A DNA stretch of 64,000 nucleotides from Caulobacter radicis (GTDB taxonomy: Bacteria > Pseudomonadota > Alphaproteobacteria > Caulobacterales > Caulobacteraceae), in contig NZ_QDKO01000009.1 of assembly GCF_003094615.1 (NCBI RefSeq), forward strand, positions 558,001 to 622,000, given 5' to 3'. Shown piece after piece: positions 17,421 to 27,753 of the stretch. Position 1 is the first letter of the stretch; each line of letters opens with the position of its first letter. A model generated the notes under the pieces. That model did no database searches and was not told the origin of the DNA. It worked only from the letters and a program-made list of their open reading frames with translations. Both the position numbers and the translations under genes were made by a program.

Positions 17421-18755
17421 TCACCCCACCATGTCCTCGCGGATTGTCTTGCGGGCCGCCCAGAACAGCGCGAACGCCACCAGGCCGAACATCGTCGAGA
17501 CGATCAGGGCCCAGCGCACGCCCTGCGCCTCGCCCAGGCCCATCGGTCCGGCGAAGAGGTCGCTGAGCGCGCCGACGGCCACGGGACCCAGGCCAAGGCC
17601 GATCAGGTTGATGACGAACAGCAGCACGGCCGAGGCGGTGGCCCGCATCGACGGGTCGACGATGCTCTGGGCCGTGGCGTAGACGGGTCCGTACCACAGC
17701 GTGCCCAGCAGGATCGGGATGGTCAGGATGCCGATGGCGGCGGTCACCGAGTCCAGGCTGACGGCGGCGATGTAGAACGGCAGGGTGACCAGCGAGGCGA
17801 TGGCCGGCACGGTGACGTAGGCCCGCAGGTCTTTCGCTCCCAGTTTGTCGGCCAGCTGCCCGCCCAGCCAGGCGCCGATGACGCCGGCCGAGCCGCCGAT
17901 CAGGCCGAGCGCCAGGCCCAGGAAGCCGGCCGACTTCAGCCCGAACTGCGCGGCCAGGGCGGCGACGTCGGCGCCGTGGTTGCGGAAGAAGTACGAGGCG
18001 ATGAACGGCGCCTGGCCATAGCCGACGAAGGCCTTGATCGAGGCGGCGAAGGCCACCAGCCAGAAGGTCTTCTTGGTCATCAGAACGGCGAGCGCCGCCC
18101 CGAAGCTGACCTGGTGGGCGGCGCGGCCGGCCAGATCGGCGGCCAGCTGCCTGCGCGGCTCGACCAGGGTGAAGGCGGCGATGATCGCGAACAGCACGCC
18201 CGGCGCGCCGGCGACCATGAAGGCCGCCCGCCAGCCGTAGGCGTCGGCGATCAGCCCGCCCATGGCCATGCCGGCCAGCGTGCCCAGCGGCGTGCCGATC
18301 GAATAGAAGGCGATGGCGCTGGCCCGCTTTTCCTTGGGCACATAGTCGGTGATCAGCGAGTGGGCCGGCGGGGTGCAGCCGGCCTCGCCGACGCCCACGC
18401 CGATGCGGGCGGCGATCAGCTGCCAGACGTTCTGGGCGAAGCCGCACAGCACGGTGAAGGCGCTCCAGGCCAGGATCGAGGCGGCGATGATCCTGGGCCG
18501 GTTCTTGCGCTCGGCCAGGCGCGCGATCGGGATGCCGAGCACGGTGTAGAAGATCGCGAAGGCCAGGCCCGTCATCATGCCCAGCTGCCAGTCGGCGAGA
18601 CCGAGATCTCGCTTGATCGGCTCGGCCAGGATGTTGACCACCTGCCGGTCGAGGAAGTTCAGCGTGTAGATGATCAGCAGCACCCAGAGGGCGTAGCGGC
18701 GGTAGCCGCTGGACACAGGCGCGATCACCGGCGACGGGGTGGCCGTCTCCGCCAT
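17421..18755 (-). CDS. Spns-like MFS transporter 2
   Basis: A 444-residue MFS permease, paralogous to the one at 15436: NFLDRQVVNILAEPIKRDLGL, GIPIARLAERKNRP and GVGEAGCTPPAHSLITDYV correspond block by block. Twelve membrane segments are expected. It lacks the extended C-terminal loop of copy 1. GAGGAGG precedes the ATG. The shared promoter motif suggests both respond to the same regulator, yet the two are separated by a gene on the other strand and so are independent units. The substrate is unknown. Confidence 0.92.
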   Translation of the reverse strand: MAETATPSPVIAPVSSGYRRYALWVLLIIYTLNFLDRQVVNILAEPIKRDLGLADWQLGMMTGLAFAIFYTVLGIPIARLAERKNRPRIIAASILAWSAFTVLCGFAQNVWQLIAARIGVGVGEAGCTPPAHSLITDYVPKEKRASAIAFYSIGTPLGTLAGMAMGGLIADAYGWRAAFMVAGAPGVLFAIIAAFTLVEPRRQLAADLAGRAAHQVSFGAALAVLMTKKTFWLVAFAASIKAFVGYGQAPFIASYFFRNHGADVAALAAQFGLKSAGFLGLALGLIGGSAGVIGAWLGGQLADKLGAKDLRAYVTVPAIASLVTLPFYIAAVSLDSVTAAIGILTIPILLGTLWYGPVYATAQSIVDPSMRATASAVLLFVINLIGLGLGPVAVGALSDLFAGPMGLGEAQGVRWALIVSTMFGLVAFALFWAARKTIREDMVG

Positions 18756-18768
18756 GGGCGTTCCTCCT

Positions 18769-18783
18769 CGAACAGTTGTTCTA
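18769..18783 (-). promoter_or_regulatory. Operator-like motif before MFS 2
   Basis: On the minus strand TAGAACAACTGTTCG; the core GAACA-GT-TGTTC is an inverted repeat. It is 14-28 bases upstream of the start codon, matching the site at 16946-16960. Confidence 0.5.
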
Positions 18784-18849
18784 ATCGTTGAGGCGACTGT
18801 AGACGCGCGTTAAGCCGGAAGGCCAGTCTGCATCGAACAGGAGACCGAC

Positions 18850-19467
18850 ATGGAACTCGTCATCGGCACCAAGAAGTGGTCGACCTGGTCGCTGCGCCCC
18901 TGGCTGGTGCTCAAGCGGATCGGCGTCCCGTTCAAGGAGATCGAGATCGAGCTGCGGCGCGGCGACGCCACCGAGGCCGACATCGCCAAGCACTCGCCCA
19001 GCAAGCTGGCGCCGGCCCTGAAGGACGGCGACCTGGTGGTCTGGGACTCGCTGGCGATCTGCGAGTACCTGGCCGAGAAGTTCCCCGAAGCGAAGCTGTG
19101 GCCGACCGATCCCGAGCTTCGCGCCCTGGCCCGCTCGGCGGCGGCCGAGATGCATTCGGGCTTCTCGTCGCTGCGCGGCGAGTGCCCGATGGACCTTGGC
19201 CTGATCAAGCACGCCGACCTGTCGGAAGCCACCCAGAAGGACGTGCGCAAGATCACCGAGCGCTGGAACCAGCTCCTGAAGCGTTCGGGCGGGCCGTTCC
19301 TGCTGGGCGAATGGTCGATCGCCGACGCCTTCTACACCCCGGTCGCCACCCGCTTCCGCACCTACGGCGTGCACCTGTCGGACTACGGCGACACCGGCGC
19401 GGCCGGCGCCTATTGCGAGCGCCTGCTGGAGACGCCGGAGTTCCTGGCCTGGGAGGCCGGGGCCTAG
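18850..19467 (+). CDS. Glutathione S-transferase family protein 1
   Basis: A 205-residue cytosolic GST. The thioredoxin-like N-terminal domain has KKWSTWSLRPWLVLKRIG at the glutathione site and the conserved cis-proline region SKLAPALKDGDLVVWDSLAICEYLAEKFP; the C-terminal helical domain ends with GEWSIADAFYTPVATRF. The first-helix Ser/Trp motif rather than Cys suggests a detoxifying or isomerase type. It is divergent from MFS 2. The substrate is not known. Confidence 0.92.
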   Translation: MELVIGTKKWSTWSLRPWLVLKRIGVPFKEIEIELRRGDATEADIAKHSPSKLAPALKDGDLVVWDSLAICEYLAEKFPEAKLWPTDPELRALARSAAAEMHSGFSSLRGECPMDLGLIKHADLSEATQKDVRKITERWNQLLKRSGGPFLLGEWSIADAFYTPVATRFRTYGVHLSDYGDTGAAGAYCERLLETPEFLAWEAGA

Positions 19468-19499
19468 GGGCCGTACTCAATTGCCTTGGCTATAAAGGT

Positions 19500-19613
19500 C
19501 GTCATCCCGGCCGGAGGTCCGCGTAGCGGGCCGCGGAGCCGGGACCCAGGGGCCACCGGCAGTGCGCCGGCCCCTGGGTCCCGGATAAGCGCATCGCGCT
19601 TTCCGGGATGGCG
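19500..19613. repeat. Palindromic repeat, family D
   Basis: CGTCATCCCGG at the left and CCGGGATGGCG at the right flank the inner arms CCGGGACCCAGGGGCC / GGCCCCTGGGTCCCGG. A second copy is at 55975-56076. It lies between the convergent GST genes. Confidence 0.85.
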
Positions 19614-19659
19614 ATCGGTGAGGTATTGATCCTAAAGGATTTTCTCTCCCGGTCGGACT

Positions 19660-20310
19660 TTAGGCCGTCGGGAAGAAGTGCATGTAGGGCTCGGCCTCAC
19701 TCAGCGTCCGCGCATAGGAGGGACGGGCCTTCAGCCGTTCCAGATAGGCCGCCGCGTTGGGGCGCTGCGGCGCCAGCGGCATGACCTTGTCGGCGTAGAA
19801 CATCGCCGGGGCGGCGGCGCAGTCGGCCATCGAGAACGCCTCGCCGGCGGCCCAGGCGCGGCCTTCCATGTCGCGCTCGACGATGTCGAGGGCGGTGGTC
19901 AGGTGGGCTCTCGCCTCGGCTAGGCCATGCGGGTCCTTGGCGTTCGCCGGCCGGATGCGGTCGTTGACGATCTTCTGCATCGGGACCTGCACCGACAGGT
20001 CGAAGAACCGGTCACGCGCCCGCACCTCCAGCGCCAGGTCCGGATCCTGGGGGATCAGGGTGGCGGCGCCCGGATGATGGATCTGCAGGTACTCGATCAG
20101 GATCGAGCTTTCCGGCACGACCGCGCCGCGCCCGGTGTCTTCCAGCACCGGCATGCGGGCCATCGGCCATAGAGCCCGGAACGCCTCCGCCGAGGCCTGG
20201 TCGCCGAAGTCGACCATGCGCAGTTCGAACGGCAGGTCCAGTTCGTACAGCGCCACCAGCGCCTTGTGGCAGAACGACGAGAGTGGGTGGGCGTGCAGGA
20301 TCAGCGCCAT
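19660..20310 (-). CDS. Glutathione S-transferase family protein 2
   Basis: A 216-residue GST-fold protein. The N-terminal HAHPLSSFCHKALVALYELDLPFE carries S and C near the glutathione site; MARMPVLEDTGRGAVVPESSILIEYL holds the cis-proline and the Glu-Ser that bind the gamma-glutamyl group. GEAFSMADCAAAPAMFYAD in the C-terminal domain contains the conserved N-capping motif. GGAGGAAACCG precedes the ATG at 20310, so I reject longer starts. It is not closely similar to the GST at 18850. It is followed by meaB in the other direction of reading order, with 45 bases between. Confidence 0.9.
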   Translation of the reverse strand: MALILHAHPLSSFCHKALVALYELDLPFELRMVDFGDQASAEAFRALWPMARMPVLEDTGRGAVVPESSILIEYLQIHHPGAATLIPQDPDLALEVRARDRFFDLSVQVPMQKIVNDRIRPANAKDPHGLAEARAHLTTALDIVERDMEGRAWAAGEAFSMADCAAAPAMFYADKVMPLAPQRPNAAAYLERLKARPSYARTLSEAEPYMHFFPTA

Positions 20311-20355
20311 CGGTTTCCTCCGTTGGCGCATTGGCGCGGAAACGGAGGGCGTCGT

Positions 20356-21339
20356 CTACAGCCCGAACGCCTTCAGCAGCCGGTCGGCGGCGGCCGAGGC
20401 GGGCAGGTCGCCGGCCCGCACCGCATTCTCGGTTTCGCCGATCAGAGCGGCCACGGCCGGGGCGGCGCGGAAGGCTTCGGCCAAGCGGTCGTTGACTATG
20501 GCCCACATCCAGCGGGCGTCCTGGTCGGCGCGGCGGGCGGCTCTCGCGCCATTGGCGGCCATCACCTCGCGGTGGCGCTGGATCTGGCCCCACAGCGTGT
20601 CAAGCCCCTCGCCGGTCAGGCCCGAGGCGGTCAGCACCGGCGGCGTCCAGTCGCGATGGGCCGGCGTGAGGATGTGCAGGGCGTTGCGATAGTCGCGGGC
20701 CGAGCGCTCGGCCTTGGCAGGATCGGCGTCGGCCTTGTTGATCACCAGGAGGTCGGCCAGCTCGATCAGGCCCTTCTTGATGCCCTGCAACTCGTCGCCG
20801 CCGCCGGGGATCAGCAAGGCGACGAAGATGTCGACCATGTCGGCGACGACGGTCTCGGACTGGCCCACGCCCACGGTCTCGACGATGACCACGTCGAACC
20901 CGGCCGCCTCGCACAGCAGCATGGCCTCGCGGGTCTTGCGGGCCACGCCGCCCAGGGCGCCGCCGGACGGGGAGGGGCGGATGAAGGCGTTCGGATCGAC
21001 GCTCAGGCGCTCCATCCGCGTCTTGTCGCCGAGGATCGAACCGCCGTGGCGGCCGGACGACGGGTCGACCGCCAGCACCGCCACCTTGTGGCCGTCGGCG
21101 GTCAGGGCGCAGCCCAGGCTCTCGATGGTGGTCGACTTGCCCGCGCCCGGCACGCCGGTGATCCCCACGCGCTGGGCGCGGCCGGTATGGGGCATCAGGC
21201 GCTGGAGAAGCTCGCGCGCCGCGGCCTGGTGATCGGCGCGGCGGCTCTCGACCAGGGTGATGGCGCGGGCCAGGGCCGCGCGCTCGCCGGCCAGCAGGCG
21301 GCGTTCGAGATCGGCGATGTCGAGGACGGGCGCAGACAC
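20356..21339 (-). CDS. meaB: Methylmalonyl-CoA mutase-associated GTPase MeaB
   Basis: A 327-residue G3E-family P-loop GTPase that gates loading and protects the adenosylcobalamin of methylmalonyl-CoA mutase. Walker A is GVPGAGKST (residues 62-70), with the GTPase motifs VDPSS, VETVGVGQSE and NKADAD after it. The start is a GTG at 21339. It lies on the same strand as the mutase genes but about 2.6 kb downstream of scpA, separated by the hypothetical, Uma2 and DUF4112 genes, so it is probably transcribed separately with the YbjQ gene, whose stop is nine bases before it. Confidence 0.95.
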   Translation of the reverse strand: MSAPVLDIADLERRLLAGERAALARAITLVESRRADHQAAARELLQRLMPHTGRAQRVGITGVPGAGKSTTIESLGCALTADGHKVAVLAVDPSSGRHGGSILGDKTRMERLSVDPNAFIRPSPSGGALGGVARKTREAMLLCEAAGFDVVIVETVGVGQSETVVADMVDIFVALLIPGGGDELQGIKKGLIELADLLVINKADADPAKAERSARDYRNALHILTPAHRDWTPPVLTASGLTGEGLDTLWGQIQRHREVMAANGARAARRADQDARWMWAIVNDRLAEAFRAAPAVAALIGETENAVRAGDLPASAAADRLLKAFGL

Positions 21340-21348
21340 GCCCCCGAC

Positions 21349-21666
21349 TTAGAGGACGACCGCCGTGCCGGAAACCGAAACCATCATCATCTGCCCGTTG
21401 GGGCCGACGGTGTTGTAGTCGAGATCGACCGCCAGGATGGCGTTGGCGCCGACCTTCTCGGCTTCCTTGGCCAGGTTCTTCAGGGCGTCTTCCCGAGCCC
21501 TGGCCAGCACCCGCTCGTAGGAACTGGAGCGACCGCCGATGAAGTCGCGGATCGAGGCCAGCAGGTCGAGCACGACGTTCGCGCCCAGGATCGCCTGGGA
21601 ATAGATCGCGCCCTTGTATTCCTTGACCGGACGGCCCTCGATGAACGGGGTGGTCGAGATCAGCAT
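21349..21666 (-). CDS. YbjQ/UPF0145 family protein
   Basis: A 105-residue YbjQ-family (heavy-metal-binding-like, DUF74) protein. VKEYKGAIYSQAILGANVVLDLLASIRDFIGGRS and the final NGQMMMVSVSGTAVVL are the family blocks; these proteins form pentamers of unproven function. The ATG at 21666 (MLISTTPFIEGRPV) is where the family starts; a longer in-frame start gives an unconserved extension. It precedes meaB by nine bases and is probably cotranscribed with it. Confidence 0.88.
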   Translation of the reverse strand: MLISTTPFIEGRPVKEYKGAIYSQAILGANVVLDLLASIRDFIGGRSSSYERVLARAREDALKNLAKEAEKVGANAILAVDLDYNTVGPNGQMMMVSVSGTAVVL

Positions 21667-21811
21667 GCCTGCGGGTCCTTCGATCGATGGCGCATAGTTA
21701 AGCATAAACGGGGCGCGCCGCGAGGGGCTCCGGCGTTGCGCGCATGGCGATAAGGCGAAGTTTCCCCCCTGGCGGGAAACCGGCTTCCGGCAAGCCTGGC
21801 CTTGAGGCAGA

Positions 21812-22306
21812 TTGCCCGCGCTGAAGCTGGGGGGCTGGCCGTTGTTCTTCGCCAAATCGCATCTCGACCTGCACAACATCCGGGGCAGCGTCGAGCGCAC
21901 GGTCAAGCTGTCCGACAATATCGTCGGCGTCGGGCCCGTGGGCATCGGCCTGGACGGCATCCTGGCCTGGTTCGGCGGGGCGGGCTCGCTCTACTCGCTG
22001 GGCGCGGGCGGGGTGCTATTGTTCGACGGCGTGCGGGCCAGGGCCGCGCCGATGGTGCTGATCCAGATGACCGCGGTGCTGCTGATCGACGCCCTGCTGC
22101 CGCTGGGGCCGCCGGGCCTGGGCGCGGTGGCCGACACCCTGTTCACCGGCCAGAAGTGGGCCGGCGGCATGTTGATCAAGCACATGGACGACACGATCTA
22201 CTTCGAAGGGACGCGCAAGGAAGCCCAGGCCACGGCCGAGTATCGCGACCTGCTCGAGCGGATCCGGTCGGGCAAGGAAAAGCGCCGGGTGGTGTTCCTG
22301 GGCTGA
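21812..22306 (+). CDS. DUF4112-like protein, copy 1 (TTG start)
   Basis: A 164-residue protein with the DUF4112 layout: a basic N-terminal part, IVGVGPVGIGLDGILAWFGGAGSLYSLGAG, and two hydrophobic stretches near 50-80 and 85-120. The family loop is usually PG-x-G or similar; here it is FGGAG. No ATG is available before the conserved core, so I use the TTG at 21812, with GAGG four bases upstream (a short spacing). The start is the weak point of this call. It is followed by a paralogue 32 bases downstream. The function is unknown; the family is membrane-associated. Confidence 0.7.
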   Translation: MPALKLGGWPLFFAKSHLDLHNIRGSVERTVKLSDNIVGVGPVGIGLDGILAWFGGAGSLYSLGAGGVLLFDGVRARAAPMVLIQMTAVLLIDALLPLGPPGLGAVADTLFTGQKWAGGMLIKHMDDTIYFEGTRKEAQATAEYRDLLERIRSGKEKRRVVFLG

Positions 22307-22338
22307 CAACCAAGCTTGCGGCGAGGCGTTGAGACCAC

Positions 22339-22794
22339 ATGACCGACGATGCCGTCCTGCAAGGCGAAGTAATCGATGAGGGGCCCGCCGGCCATCGACA
22401 GCGGGCGCACAAGGCTTGGCGCAACGCCGAGACGATCAAGCGATTGTCGGACCGGCTGATCGGCGTCGGCCCGATCGGCATCGGCCTCGACGGCGTGCTG
22501 GCCTGGGTGCCGGGCGCCAACACCGCCTACAGCCTGGGCGCGGCGGCGGTGCTGGCCTATCACGCCTACCAGGCCCGCGCGTCGCTGCCGACCGTGGCGC
22601 GGATGGCCGCCTACATGCTGTTCGACAGCTCGACCAGCGCCGTGCCCGTCGTCGGCTGGGCGATCGACACGCTGTTCCCCGGCCACCTGATGGCGGCCAA
22701 GGCCCTGCAGAAGGACATCGAGGCCCGCCACGGCGCGCCCGAGGACGTCGACCTCAAGCGTCGGAAGAAGAAGACGAAGGCTGGAAAGCGCTAG
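22339..22794 (+). CDS. DUF4112-like protein, copy 2
   Basis: A 151-residue DUF4112 protein, paralogous to copy 1 (LIGVGPIGIGLDGVLAWVPGANTAYSLGA). Here the more typical VPGAN loop is kept. A second block, VPVVGWAIDTLFPGHLMAAKALQKDIE, is the family C-terminal part. The C-terminus is strongly basic (KRRKKKTKAGKR), suggesting that it faces the cytoplasm or binds nucleic acid or phospholipid. It is probably cotranscribed with copy 1. Its stop lies five bases from the stop of the convergent Uma2 gene. Confidence 0.85.
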   Translation: MTDDAVLQGEVIDEGPAGHRQRAHKAWRNAETIKRLSDRLIGVGPIGIGLDGVLAWVPGANTAYSLGAAAVLAYHAYQARASLPTVARMAAYMLFDSSTSAVPVVGWAIDTLFPGHLMAAKALQKDIEARHGAPEDVDLKRRKKKTKAGKR

Positions 22795-22798
22795 TTGG

Positions 22799-23374
22799 TC
22801 AGCGGATCGGCGGCAGGTCGGCCAGGCAAAGGCTGAGTTGCGGCAGCACCACCGAGGTGATCGTGTCGCGCGCCGAATAGCGCACGACGTCGCGATAGAC
22901 GCCGCCGCTGAGGCTGCGGTGCACGACGATCTCGGCGCTGTTGACGTCCACGACCCAGTAGTCTCGCACGCCATGCTCGGCGTAGAACTCGGCCTTCACC
23001 GAAAGGTCCTTGGCCATCGTGCTTTGGGCGACTTCGATGACCAGGCCGACATTGCGCCCGTCGATCGTGTTCAGCGGTAGTCGGGCGTCATAGACATAGA
23101 GATCGGGATCCGGCGCATAGGTCGCCGAAAGCCGCAGCGTCGAGTCCACGATCACTTCGATCGCCTGTCCGGCTTGAGCCAGGAACGCCTTGGCGATCTG
23201 CATCTTGACGCGCGTGTGCTCGGCGCCTTCCGAAGCCATCTCGACCAGCCCCCCGTCGATCAGCTCCACCCTGGCGTCGGCGTCGAGGATGCCGGCGTCC
23301 TGCATGCGCAGGACGTCTTCCAGCGTGAACCGGTGCGGTTCGGAGGTTTCGAGCGCGCGGGCCAGGGCGTTCAT
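22799..23374 (-). CDS. Uma2-family PD-(D/E)XK endonuclease-like protein
   Basis: A 191-residue Uma2 (DUF820) protein with a restriction-endonuclease-like fold. TLEDVLRMQDAGILDADARVELIDGGLVEM is the N-terminal block, and the acidic positions sit in PDPDLYVYD and VGLVIEVAQST followed by K in DLSVKAEFYAEHGVRDYWVVD. These proteins are abundant in cyanobacteria and some alphaproteobacteria; their biological role is not settled. It is a single gene convergent with DUF4112 copy 2. Confidence 0.9.
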   Translation of the reverse strand: MNALARALETSEPHRFTLEDVLRMQDAGILDADARVELIDGGLVEMASEGAEHTRVKMQIAKAFLAQAGQAIEVIVDSTLRLSATYAPDPDLYVYDARLPLNTIDGRNVGLVIEVAQSTMAKDLSVKAEFYAEHGVRDYWVVDVNSAEIVVHRSLSGGVYRDVVRYSARDTITSVVLPQLSLCLADLPPIR

Positions 23375-23419
23375 GTACGCGACGATAGCACGGCCTCGGC
23401 GGCGCGTAACGCTGTGCGG

Positions 23420-23878
23420 TCAGAGCACCAGGCGGCCGCGGGGCGACGGGGGCGCGGGTTTCAGCATCCATTGCCGGCCGTAGGCGATCCACCAGACGGT
23501 CAGGCCGTTCAGCAGGCCGACAATGGTGCAGAGCGGCCAGGCGATCGGCAGGCCGAAGAAGAGCCCGTCGCGGAAGGCGAACCAGGCGACGCCCGCGCCG
23601 ATGGCCAGGCCGGCCAGGGCGGCGGCCCACGGATGATGCTGGTCGATCTGGTCGAGGATAGCCCAGGTCGCCAGGCCGGCGGCGACGTAGGGCCAGCCCA
23701 AGATCAGGCCGAACACCGGCGCGGCCAGCATGGCGTTGAAGGGCTCGCCGTCGATCTCCGAGCCGCCGGGGACGAACAGGCCGTACATCGCGCCGAGGGT
23801 CATCGATGGCGCCAGATGGCTGAACAGGGCGCCCACGATCACCCGTGGCATGGTCGTCCGCGTCTTCGCCCGTCGCAT
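23420..23878 (-). CDS. Hypothetical membrane protein
   Basis: A 152-residue integral membrane protein with four hydrophobic stretches (about 10-30, 45-70, 80-100 and 105-130). The first cytoplasmic residues are basic (MRRAKTRTTMPR). GGAGGGCGAC precedes the ATG at 23878. No family is recognised. It follows scpA after 91 bases on the same strand, so it could be the last gene of the mutase operon, but nothing in it points to propionate metabolism. Confidence 0.75.
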   Translation of the reverse strand: MRRAKTRTTMPRVIVGALFSHLAPSMTLGAMYGLFVPGGSEIDGEPFNAMLAAPVFGLILGWPYVAAGLATWAILDQIDQHHPWAAALAGLAIGAGVAWFAFRDGLFFGLPIAWPLCTIVGLLNGLTVWWIAYGRQWMLKPAPPSPRGRLVL

Positions 23879-23969
23879 GTCGCCCTCCTCGCTGTTGGCG
23901 AGGGCCAGGGGAAGGCGCGGCCGTGCAGCCCGCACGGCGCCTGCGATGGAGAAGCGATGCAGGCCGTCG

Positions 23970-26126
<2,157 letters not shown>

Positions 26127-26129
26127 GGC

Positions 26130-27593
26130 TCAGGCTCCCTCGAAGGCGGCGGCGAAGCGGATGGGCGTCAGGGCCGGGCAGCGGCTGTCGGGGCCGGGCA
26201 GGCGTGGGTCGGGACCGTCGACGGCGAAGGCGGCCGGATCGGGCGTCTCGACGTCCGGCGTCTTGTCGTCGGCGTTGGGGAAGGCGGTGACGCCCAGGAT
26301 CTTGCGGCTCTTGTCGGCGAAGGCCGCCTCTTGCCCCTCACGGGTTTCGGCGACCATGTCGGCGATCAGGCCGCTTTCCAGCGCCTTGACGATCCCGCCG
26401 TCGGCCTCGATGGCCTGGAAGCCGCCCCAGGCGGCGCGGGCCAGCTGGTCGGTCAGGGTGTCGAGGTACCAGGCGCCGCCGGCCGGGTCGGCGACGCGGC
26501 CCAGGTGGCTTTCTTCCATCAGGACGAGCTGGGTGTTGCGGGCCTGGCGGCGGGCGAAGGCGGTCGGCAGGCCGATGGCGTCGGTGAAATTGCCCAGCAC
26601 CACCGTGTCGGCCCCGCCTACGGCGCCGGCGAAGCCGGCGGCGGTCAGGCGCAGCAGGTTGGTCCAGGCGTCGGCCCGGGCCAGCATGCGCCGCGACGAG
26701 CGGGCCTCGATGCGGGCGGGGAGGTCGACGCCGCAGGCGCGGGTCAGCTGCGCCCACAGCGAACGGACGGCGCGCACCTTGGCCACGCCCGTGAAGTATT
26801 CGCCGTCGAGGCTGACACCCAACGCGATGCGCGACCACGCGTCTTCCATGGACAGACCCGAGCGGACCAGGGCCTTGGCGTAGGCGACGGCGCTGGCGGC
26901 CATGACCGCCAGTTCCTCGGTGTTGGAGCCGCCGGCCTCGTGCACGGCGCGGCCGCTGGCCAGGAACAGGCTGGCGACGGCGTAGGTTTCGGCCAGGCGC
27001 GCGCCGACAGTGGCGGCGCTAAACAGGTGGCTCTCGATCGGGCCGGGGCTGACGCCGGCCTGCATCCAGGCGGTCAGCGGGTCCATGTGGAAGGAAAGCG
27101 GCGCGTTGGGCGCGGCCTTGGCCAGGCTCGCCAGCCAGTCGGCGGCCTTGGGGCCCAGGAACCCGGCGTCCAGCGCCACGGGGGCGAGGTCGAGCAGCAC
27201 GCCGTCCAGCACGCGGGCCAGGTCTTCGCGGGAGCCGACCGCGACGCCGGCCTGGCCGCTCGGATCCAGCGCCAGAAGCACCGAGGCCGCGCCGTTCTCC
27301 AGGTCCTTCAGGATCTCGGCGTTGGCGTGCTTGGCGTCGGGGTGGGCGACGCGGGTGCGCAGGTCCCAGGGACGGTCGACGTCGCGGGCGCGCAGGTCGC
27401 GGGCCACGGTCACGGCGTCTTCGGCGGTGTAGAGCGGGCGGATGGCGACGCCGTCCGGCGTGGCGCGCGTCAGGGTCTCGTCGAAATCGGCCCCCTTCAG
27501 GGTCTTTTCGACCAGTTTCAACCACTTGGCCTGGGCCAAGGCTTCGTCGGGCGGGCCGAAGTCGTCGGCCAGTTGGGCGGGCGCCTCGCTCAC
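26130..27593 (-). CDS. mutA: Methylmalonyl-CoA mutase small (beta) subunit, lacking the C-terminal domain
   Basis: A 487-residue partner of the large subunit. It has the mutase barrel (ATPDGVAIRPLYTAEDAV, GSNTEELAVMAASAVAYAKALV, RNTQLVLMEESHLGRVADPAGGAWYLD) but ends after the barrel in a Pro/Asp-rich tail, without the B12-like domain that, although degenerate, is present in the classic MutA of about 640 residues. The start is the GTG at 27593, with AGGAG nine bases upstream. Being non-catalytic, it can presumably lose that domain. It is the first gene of the mutase operon and divergent from a nitronate monooxygenase-like gene. Confidence 0.92.
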   Translation of the reverse strand: MSEAPAQLADDFGPPDEALAQAKWLKLVEKTLKGADFDETLTRATPDGVAIRPLYTAEDAVTVARDLRARDVDRPWDLRTRVAHPDAKHANAEILKDLENGAASVLLALDPSGQAGVAVGSREDLARVLDGVLLDLAPVALDAGFLGPKAADWLASLAKAAPNAPLSFHMDPLTAWMQAGVSPGPIESHLFSAATVGARLAETYAVASLFLASGRAVHEAGGSNTEELAVMAASAVAYAKALVRSGLSMEDAWSRIALGVSLDGEYFTGVAKVRAVRSLWAQLTRACGVDLPARIEARSSRRMLARADAWTNLLRLTAAGFAGAVGGADTVVLGNFTDAIGLPTAFARRQARNTQLVLMEESHLGRVADPAGGAWYLDTLTDQLARAAWGGFQAIEADGGIVKALESGLIADMVAETREGQEAAFADKSRKILGVTAFPNADDKTPDVETPDPAAFAVDGPDPRLPGPDSRCPALTPIRFAAAFEGA

Positions 27594-27682
27594 GACGGGG
27601 TTCTCCTGCGGTGCGGCATTCTTGTATTTTGACGCAGTTGCGCGCCTGCCGCCACGGAGGTCAAGCGCTTGCAAGTCCCATG

Positions 27683-27707
27683 AACAGGCGTTTAAGCTAA
27701 CGCTGTT
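27683..27707. promoter_or_regulatory. Operator-like inverted repeat between mutA and the nitronate monooxygenase gene
   Basis: AACAGGCGTT - TAAGCT - AACGCTGTT: nine-base arms with one bulged G around six bases, in the 160-base divergent region. Placed 46 bases before one start and 89 bases before the other, it could control both transcription units. Confidence 0.45.
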
Positions 27708-27753
27708 AACATGCGCGGCGCGTGACGTCGCGGAACGAGGAGACCCCCGTCCC

